A stretch of 11,275 nucleotides of DNA from Bacillota bacterium. Lineage in GTDB: Bacteria > Bacillota > Sulfobacillia > Sulfobacillales > Sulfobacillaceae. The stretch is from assembly GCA_021820675.1 (NCBI GenBank), contig JAKADI010000019.1, positions 1 through 11,275 of the forward strand, given 5' to 3'. Within the stretch, counting starts at the first letter, position 1. The number at the start of each line of letters is the position of its first letter. Both the position numbers and the translations under genes were made by a program. The notes beneath the pieces were generated by a model. It ran no database searches, was not told the DNA's origin, and was given only the letters and a program-made list of their open reading frames with translations. Of this stretch, positions 6,642-11,275 are shown in pieces.

Positions 6642-6992
6642 TTGGCAAAATTTCTGGTTCTTATTGTTTCCGGACCTCATGATCCCGCAAGGGTGAAAGC
6701 TGGGTGGGGTTTTTCTATAGTATCCCAACAAAGCCAGCACATAGACGCTGTCACGGTACGTTTTTTTGCCGACGGAGCGGAAACACTCGCTCCAGGAGTA
6801 GTTGCTCCCTTGGCTTCCTTAATTGAAAAGACTCAGGACCTGGGAATTTTTACAATGGCGCGTCAATTGCATGCTGAACAAAAACATCTTGACGTAGCGA
6901 TTCGCCGAGAACGGCGCGGCATCGACTTACACTATGTGGGAGAAGATTTGGTTAAAGCCTTGACTGAAGGATACCAATTCGTTAGTTTTTAA
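6642..6992 (+). CDS. DsrE-like family protein without cysteines
   Basis: The product is 116 residues, reading KFLVLIVSGPHDPARVKAGW at the start, VTVRFFADGAETLAPG in the middle and DLHYVGEDLVKALTEGYQFVSF at the end. This is the DsrE/DsrF-like alpha/beta fold: strand, S/T-G-P-x-D-P loop, helix, FFxDG strand-loop, and a C-terminal VG...L.......V..F strand pattern. DsrE proteins that relay sulfur need a cysteine, and this protein has none, so sulfur transfer is unlikely. The start is TTG 6642, with GGAGGGA 6 nt upstream (6629-6635); the longer TTG at 6627 would place that site inside the gene. It is followed after 2 nt by the phosphatase gene, so the two form an operon. Function unknown. Family call is by pattern, without a search. 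Confidence 0.7.
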   Translation: MAKFLVLIVSGPHDPARVKAGWGFSIVSQQSQHIDAVTVRFFADGAETLAPGVVAPLASLIEKTQDLGIFTMARQLHAEQKHLDVAIRRERRGIDLHYVGEDLVKALTEGYQFVSF

Positions 6993-6994
6993 TC

Positions 6995-7591
6995 ATGGAA
7001 ACTTTTGTGTCACGTACATTTCGGGTTATGCGGCATGGTCGCCCTGACCTACCCCGTAACCCATTTTTCATGGATCACGACCAGTTTAACCGATATTTAG
7101 AAGCCTACGACCGGGCTGCGTTGGATGATGCCGAAACCCAACGCTTAACCGCATTATTTCAACAATATCCGGTTCCTGATTTGGTTATCTGTTCCGATTT
7201 GCCAAGGGCTCGGGCTACCGCCGAGCTATTTGCCCGGTCCAGCCCCGTTATTATCGATCCTGTATTCCGGGAAATCCCGGTCTGGCTCCCCGATCAAACC
7301 ACATGGTTTTTGCGAAGTCGTTGGCCAGAAGAGTTCTGGTGGAGTTACTTACGACTTAGCTGGTTTAAAGACCTGGGGCCAGAGGGAAAAATTCGTTCAC
7401 GTCGGCGCGCAGAGGAGGCGATTGAACACCTGCGGAATTACCAAAGGGATCATCGGCAGTTGGCCATCGTATCACATGCCGGGTTTTTATCGCTATTGAT
7501 TACCATGTTGCGGGAACGGCATTTGATCAAAGGCCCGATCCTACCCTCCATTCGGTTTGGACGGCCGACACGCTATACCTGGATTAAATAG
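6995..7591 (+). CDS. Histidine phosphatase superfamily protein (phosphoglycerate mutase-like)
   Basis: The 198-residue protein has the RHG motif (FRVMRHGRPD, catalytic His14), the CSDLPRARATAE helix with the arginine that contacts phosphate (about 66-76), an acidic residue in FREIPVW (Glu93) that may be the proton donor, and the second catalytic histidine in IVSHAGF (His161). The catalytic set appears complete. These enzymes act through a phosphohistidine; substrates range from sugar phosphates to nucleotides and cannot be told here. A tryptophan- and arginine-rich insert (104-124; W104, W110, W115, W116, W123) lies where the substrate-capping region usually is. The ATG comes 2 nt after the stop of the DsrE-like gene and has no strong site of its own, which suggests coupled translation. 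The 3' end overlaps engB on the other strand by 8 nt. Confidence 0.88.
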   Translation: METFVSRTFRVMRHGRPDLPRNPFFMDHDQFNRYLEAYDRAALDDAETQRLTALFQQYPVPDLVICSDLPRARATAELFARSSPVIIDPVFREIPVWLPDQTTWFLRSRWPEEFWWSYLRLSWFKDLGPEGKIRSRRRAEEAIEHLRNYQRDHRQLAIVSHAGFLSLLITMLRERHLIKGPILPSIRFGRPTRYTWIK

Positions 7592-8156
7592 CCAGACCCA
7601 ACGTGCCAATCGCTTCTCTAACTTGCTTTAACCCCTCTCCGGTTCGGTTTGAAACCGCATAAAAGGGACGCCGATAAAGGTCTTGCAATCTTTCAGTCCG
7701 CATCCGCTGCTCAGTTTTGTTCAACCGATCCCACTTCGTTCCCACCACAATTAAGAACAGATTGCGTTCGTAGGCCCATTGGAGAATTTGACGTTCCTCT
7801 TCTTCTGGGTCCCGCCGAATATCCTGCACTAACACCCCACCTATGAGCTCCTGGCGGGTAGACAGGTATTTTTCCACGGCTTGCCCAAATTCATTCCGAG
7901 TCGTCTTAGAGACTTTAGCATACCCATATCCAGGCAGGTCTACCAAATGCCAGTTTGGCATGCGGTAAAAATGAATCCGTTGTGTCTTACCCGGATTGGC
8001 ACTCACATGAGCCATCTTGGTTCGGGTTAAGGCATTAATTAGTGACGACTTCCCCGCATTGGAACGCCCTAAAAAAGCTAATTCAATCAATCCATCCGTG
8101 GGCATCTCGGCAGGCACCAGGGCTGATGCGACTAAACGGTCAATTTTTGGGGACAA
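7584..8156 (-). CDS. engB: Ribosome biogenesis GTPase EngB (YsxC/YihA)
   Basis: EngB is a TRAFAC-class GTPase needed for late assembly of the 50S ribosomal subunit. The 190-residue protein has G1 GRSNAGKSS (30-38), G2 around PGKT (55-58), G3 DLPGYGYAK (73-81), G4 TKWD (140-143) and a G5-like SNRTGEG (169-175, usually S-S/A). The first variable G1 residue is Ala where Val is common. The start is TTG 8156 with GAGGGA about 5 nt upstream; it gives the usual N-terminal extension before the G domain. It overlaps lonA by 17 nt on the same strand. The arrangement lonB-lonA-engB matches B. subtilis lonB-lonA-ysxC. In B. subtilis hemA follows; here the next genes run the other way. Confidence 0.96.
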   Translation of the reverse strand: MSPKIDRLVASALVPAEMPTDGLIELAFLGRSNAGKSSLINALTRTKMAHVSANPGKTQRIHFYRMPNWHLVDLPGYGYAKVSKTTRNEFGQAVEKYLSTRQELIGGVLVQDIRRDPEEEERQILQWAYERNLFLIVVGTKWDRLNKTEQRMRTERLQDLYRRPFYAVSNRTGEGLKQVREAIGTLGLAI

Positions 8157-10476
8157 CTTGTTCCCTCACGATCTGCTGGGCCAACGCGAATTCCAGCACT
8201 TCATCCAAGTGCCGGACCAGATGGATTTGCATGGATCGTCTGACATTACGCGGCAAATCCTCCAAGTCGCTCTCGTTGTCCCGGGGTAAAATGATTTCGC
8301 GGATTCCCACACGGTGCGCCGCCAACGTCTTGTCTTTAATCCCTCCAACAGGCAACACATGACCGCGCAAGGTAATCTCCCCGGTCATGGCAATCGGAGC
8401 CTTAACAGGAATGTTGCTGAGAGCCGATACCATAGCGGTGGCCATCGCAATGCCGGCCGAAGGCCCGTCTTTGGGAATCGCGCCTTCGGGGACATGAACA
8501 TGCAGGTCGAGCGTTTCATGAAACGTCGGATCGATGCCAAATTCCCGGGCCCTGGAACGAATAAAACTGTAGGCAGCCCGGGCGCTTTCTTGCATAACAT
8601 CGCCCAATTGCCCCGTCAGATTCAGATGTCCCTTCCCTGGCATCGTCGTGACTTCAACAGGCATCACATCGCCACCCGCCTCGGTCACGGCCAGTCCTGT
8701 CACCATCCCTACCTCGTCTTCGGACTCCTTGGGCCGATGGTGGACTTGATGCGGTCCTAAATATTTTTCCAGGTTATTTACGGTGACCTTGACCAGGCGT
8801 TGTTGACCTTGGACAATTTCCCGTGCCACCTTACGGCAGATTGCCCCCAGCTGACGTTCTAACTGCCTGACTCCCGCTTCGCGGGTATAATGGCGGATCA
8901 CATCAGCGATGGCATGTTGACTGATTTCCACCATCTCCACACTCAGCCCGTGATTTCTTGTCTGTTTGGGCCAGAGATATTGTAACGCAATGTGTAATTT
9001 TTCTTCTTCGGTGTACCCAGGAATCACAATGGTTTCCATCCGGTCCAACAATGGCTTGGGAATCGTGTGCAACACGTTGGCGGTGGTAATAAACATAACA
9101 TGAGACAAATCAAAAGGCACTTCGATATAGTGGTCGGAAAAATGTGAGTTCTGTTCAGGATCCAGGACCTCTAACAAGGCCGCCGAGGGATCCCCACGAA
9201 AATCCATAGCCATCTTATCCACTTCGTCCAACAGAAACAACGGATTCTTTGATCCGGCCTGCTTCATTCCCTGGATAATCCGGCCCGGCAACGCGCCAAC
9301 GTACGTTCGTCGATGCCCACGGATCTCCGCTTCATCCCGAACCCCCCCCAATGACACGCGCACAAAATTCCGATTCGTGGCGCGGGCGATAGACCGAGCC
9401 AAGGACGTTTTCCCTACGCCTGGAGGGCCGATTAAACACAGTATGGGACCTTTCAGACTCTGGGACAGTTGACGCACTGCCAAATATTCCAAAATCCGGT
9501 CCTTTACTTTCCCCAGGCCATAGTGGTCTTCATTGAGAATACGTTCCGCTTCTTCAACGTCAACCCGTTCATCGGTTTCCAGGCCCCATGGCAAATTTAG
9601 CAGCCAATCGACATAATTACGAACCACAACCGCTTCTGCCGACATTGTCGGCATTTTTGCGAGACGGTCAATTTCCCGCCCAATCTTCTCCCGTGTCTCG
9701 TCGCTAAGACCTGGGATGTCCGCCAAGCGCTTTCGTAATTCTTCCACTTCATCCGTGTGGTCGTCCGCTTCACCGAGTTCTTTTTGTATGGCTTTGAGTT
9801 GTTCTCGTAAGTAGTATTCCTTTTGGGTCCGTTCCATTTGCTTACGGACCCGGATGTTAATGCGCTTTTCAATCTCCAGCAACTCCATTTGCCGCGACAA
9901 AATGTCCGATACCTTCTTCAATCGATCCTCGGTAGGGAACACTTCCAACACTTCTTGTTTTTCGGCCGTGCGGATGTCCAAATAACTGATAATGGTGTCC
10001 GCTAGCCGGCCGGGATCATCGACGTTCATACTTAAAGATGCTTCTCCCGGCATTTTTTTGGAATTCTTGATGTAGAGTTCGAACAAATCTACGACGGCAT
10101 GCATTAACGCCTCGGTCTCATCAGACATCGTGCTTTCTTCGGACACCGGTTCGATTTCGGCCTCGAAATATGTTCCTTCATCGGTAATCGTATGTATAAT
10201 AGCCCGGGATCGACCTTCCACAACCACTTTAGCACCGCCAGTCGGCATCTTCAGTAGCTGTTTGACCTCTCCGACAATCCCGATCCGGTACAAATCTTCT
10301 TCATGGGGATCATCCATACGTGTGTCCTTTTGTGCTACAAAAACCAGTTCTTGCGAGCCTAGCATCGCTTGTTCGAGCGCCTTCAAACTGCGCTCACGAC
10401 CCACTTCCAAGGGCACGACCATGTAAGGGAAAAGTAGAACGCCTCTAAGTGGAAGCAATGGCAATTGTGTTTCCAC
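8140..10476 (-). CDS. lonA: ATP-dependent protease LonA
   Basis: LonA is a cytoplasmic hexameric AAA+ serine protease for damaged and short-lived regulatory proteins. The 778-residue product has the Lon substrate-binding N-domain ([19 protein letters not shown]), a coiled-coil linker ([20 protein letters not shown]), Walker [10 protein letters not shown] (350-358), Walker [10 protein letters not shown] (413-421), sensor residues in FITTAN, and the protease domain with catalytic Ser673 in KDGPSAG and Lys716 in GGIKDK. The start is GTG 10476, because AGGGGGG (10483-10489) lies 6 nt upstream and [12 protein letters not shown] matches Lon N-termini. The TTG at 10482 touches that site and is rejected. 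A terminator separates it from lonB. No CtsR heptad repeat is visible upstream. Confidence 0.97.
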   Translation of the reverse strand: METQLPLLPLRGVLLFPYMVVPLEVGRERSLKALEQAMLGSQELVFVAQKDTRMDDPHEEDLYRIGIVGEVKQLLKMPTGGAKVVVEGRSRAIIHTITDEGTYFEAEIEPVSEESTMSDETEALMHAVVDLFELYIKNSKKMPGEASLSMNVDDPGRLADTIISYLDIRTAEKQEVLEVFPTEDRLKKVSDILSRQMELLEIEKRINIRVRKQMERTQKEYYLREQLKAIQKELGEADDHTDEVEELRKRLADIPGLSDETREKIGREIDRLAKMPTMSAEAVVVRNYVDWLLNLPWGLETDERVDVEEAERILNEDHYGLGKVKDRILEYLAVRQLSQSLKGPILCLIGPPGVGKTSLARSIARATNRNFVRVSLGGVRDEAEIRGHRRTYVGALPGRIIQGMKQAGSKNPLFLLDEVDKMAMDFRGDPSAALLEVLDPEQNSHFSDHYIEVPFDLSHVMFITTANVLHTIPKPLLDRMETIVIPGYTEEEKLHIALQYLWPKQTRNHGLSVEMVEISQHAIADVIRHYTREAGVRQLERQLGAICRKVAREIVQGQQRLVKVTVNNLEKYLGPHQVHHRPKESEDEVGMVTGLAVTEAGGDVMPVEVTTMPGKGHLNLTGQLGDVMQESARAAYSFIRSRAREFGIDPTFHETLDLHVHVPEGAIPKDGPSAGIAMATAMVSALSNIPVKAPIAMTGEITLRGHVLPVGGIKDKTLAAHRVGIREIILPRDNESDLEDLPRNVRRSMQIHLVRHLDEVLEFALAQQIVREQVVPKN

Positions 10477-10482
10477 GAACAA

Positions 10483-10489
10483 CCCCCCT
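10483..10489 (-). promoter_or_regulatory. lonA ribosome binding site (decides the start)
   Basis: AGGGGGG on the minus strand is followed by 6 nt and GTG 10476. The in-frame TTG at 10482 begins immediately after the site, with no spacer, and so cannot use it. Confidence 0.75.
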
Positions 10490-10493
10490 ATCT

Positions 10494-10505
10494 GATAGAC
10501 CTATC
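10494..10505 (-). repeat. Short palindrome before lonA
   Basis: GATAG and CTATC arms around a 2-nt centre lie just upstream of the lonA ribosome binding site. It is a possible operator. A 5-bp arm length is short enough to arise by chance. Confidence 0.3.
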
Positions 10506-10539
10506 CTCTTCTATCGTAACCATAATACTCAAATACATG

Positions 10540-10572
10540 AAAAGAGACGACCCTTTCGATGCAGGTCGTCTC
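10540..10572 (-). terminator. Intrinsic terminator after lonB
   Basis: On the minus strand GAGACGACC (10564-10572) pairs perfectly with GGTCGTCTC (10544-10552) over 9 bp with an 11-nt loop, followed by TTTTCATG. It starts 27 nt after the lonB stop. It implies that lonA is transcribed mainly from its own promoter in 10490-10540, for which I see no strong hexamer pair (TACGAT near 10520 is a weak -10). Confidence 0.88.
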
Positions 10573-10598
10573 GATTGGTTCCCGTGCCTCAAATACCC

Positions 10599-11275
10599 TT
10601 ATGAACCCAGAGTAGCCGACGGACTTGCCGCAAGGAGGTCGGTTGAAACGATCCCCGGTGTGGCCTTAGTTGATACCAACTGGATGGCTTGGTCAATAGC
10701 CTCTTGCAGTCGGTCAATAGCAATGATTTCAATTCCTTTATTGTCCGTGAAAGATTGTTGCCAGTTGTCCCGGGGAATCAACACACGCGTGCACCCTGCT
10801 TGTTTAGCAGCTTCAATTTTGGCCACGATTCCTCCCACGGGTTTGATATATCCACGAATAGACAACTCTCCAGTCAAGGCCAACCGCCCGTCACAAGCTT
10901 TTCCTGTCATGGCTGAATAGAGTGCAGTGGCAATCGCTACCCCCGCTGATGGCCCATCCAGGGGTATCCCGCCAGGAAAATTGACATGGAGGTCAAAATC
11001 CCTCGGTTCCACGCTGCATTCATTGCGCAAGACGGTAAGGACGTTTTCGACAGAACCCCGTGCCATAGATTTGCGCCGAATTGTCCGGCCGGACCCGCCC
11101 ATTTCTTCTTCGTCGACAATACCTGTAACGTATAACTGGCCAGTTCCCTTCATCGCAGGGTTTGCTACCGCTTCAATATCAATCACCGTGCCCAGATTAG
11201 GGCCATAAACAGCCAACCCGTTTACCACCCCAACTTGTGGCTCGTTTCCCACCTTCTTATCTGGCCGCGGATATG
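10599..11275 (-). CDS. lonB: LonB-type ATP-dependent protease, C-terminal protease domain (5' part outside window)
   Basis: The visible 225 codons cover the Lon-type serine-lysine protease domain. The frame is open to the window edge (PDKKVGNEPQVGVVNGLAVYG), so the 5' part with the AAA+ domain lies outside. Motifs are VGVVNGLAVYGPNLGTVIDIEA at the domain start, FDLHVNFPGGIPLDGPSAGVAIATAL with catalytic Ser, and the Lys in GYIKPVGGIVAKIEAAKQAG. GGI-x-x-K-IEAA rather than GGIKEK marks it as LonB-like. In B. subtilis lonB stands directly upstream of lonA and is linked to forespore gene expression; whether this organism sporulates cannot be read here. An in-frame GTG at 11252 sits inside the gene and is not the start. 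The last residues after the protease domain (about 20) are Ser/Ala-rich and probably disordered. Confidence 0.93.
   Translation of the reverse strand, partial: YPRPDKKVGNEPQVGVVNGLAVYGPNLGTVIDIEAVANPAMKGTGQLYVTGIVDEEEMGGSGRTIRRKSMARGSVENVLTVLRNECSVEPRDFDLHVNFPGGIPLDGPSAGVAIATALYSAMTGKACDGRLALTGELSIRGYIKPVGGIVAKIEAAKQAGCTRVLIPRDNWQQSFTDNKGIEIIAIDRLQEAIDQAIQLVSTKATPGIVSTDLLAASPSATLGS

Noticed and set aside
8314..8760. Long plus-strand open frame inside lonA (148 codons), and similar frames opposite valS and folC.
   Set aside because: Shadows of genes with clear domain motifs on the minus strand; they show no start signals or family features.
10540..10572. The lonB terminator hairpin as a repeat or mobile-element end.
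   Set aside because: A U-run on the minus strand right after the lonB stop explains it fully as an intrinsic terminator.
1..11275. Mobile element, CRISPR array, toxin-antitoxin pair or defence island.
   Set aside because: No transposase, integrase, direct repeat array or defence-type domain was seen on either strand.

Overview
The window reads as a stretch of chromosome from a Gram-positive bacterium of the Bacillota, most likely a deep-branching lineage of the Sulfobacillus type. The reasons are the gene orders lonB-lonA-engB and valS-folC-DUF4321, a T-box leader on valS, strong purine-rich Shine-Dalgarno sites, frequent GTG/TTG starts and moderate base composition. The genus is an inference; no 16S or other marker is present. 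No phage, IS, CRISPR, tRNA or rRNA sequence was seen.

Layout on the minus strand, from the right end: lonB (3' part only) ends in a clear intrinsic terminator. lonA follows, and engB (ysxC/yihA) overlaps its end. Then comes a mixed central segment of about 3.1 kb. It holds a plus-strand pair (a cysteine-free DsrE-like protein and a histidine phosphatase), a minus-strand GNAT acetyltransferase, a plus-strand substrate-binding lipoprotein without its transporter, and a minus-strand groES without groEL. Left of groES on the minus strand lie a complete T-box leader, valS, folC and the start of a DUF4321 membrane protein.

The housekeeping genes cover protein quality control (LonB, LonA, GroES), ribosome assembly (EngB), tRNA charging (ValS) and folate polyglutamylation (FolC). 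In Bacillus subtilis the order is lonB-lonA-ysxC-hemAXCDBL-...-valS-folC. Here the ends of that block are kept and the haem genes between are absent, their place taken by the central segment.

The best regulatory feature is the valS T-box. Its antiterminator (UAAGG/CCUUA around a UGGUACC bulge) and its terminator can be traced base by base as mutually exclusive. groES has a sigma-A promoter with perfect hexamers and the DsrE-like gene has an extended -10 promoter. Several starts are not ATG (folC, lonA, engB, DsrE-like), and I moved starts where the ribosome binding site demanded it. No new defence or mobile system was found. The least explained parts are the central segment, the short orphan GroES and the nested inverted repeat upstream of the acetyltransferase gene.
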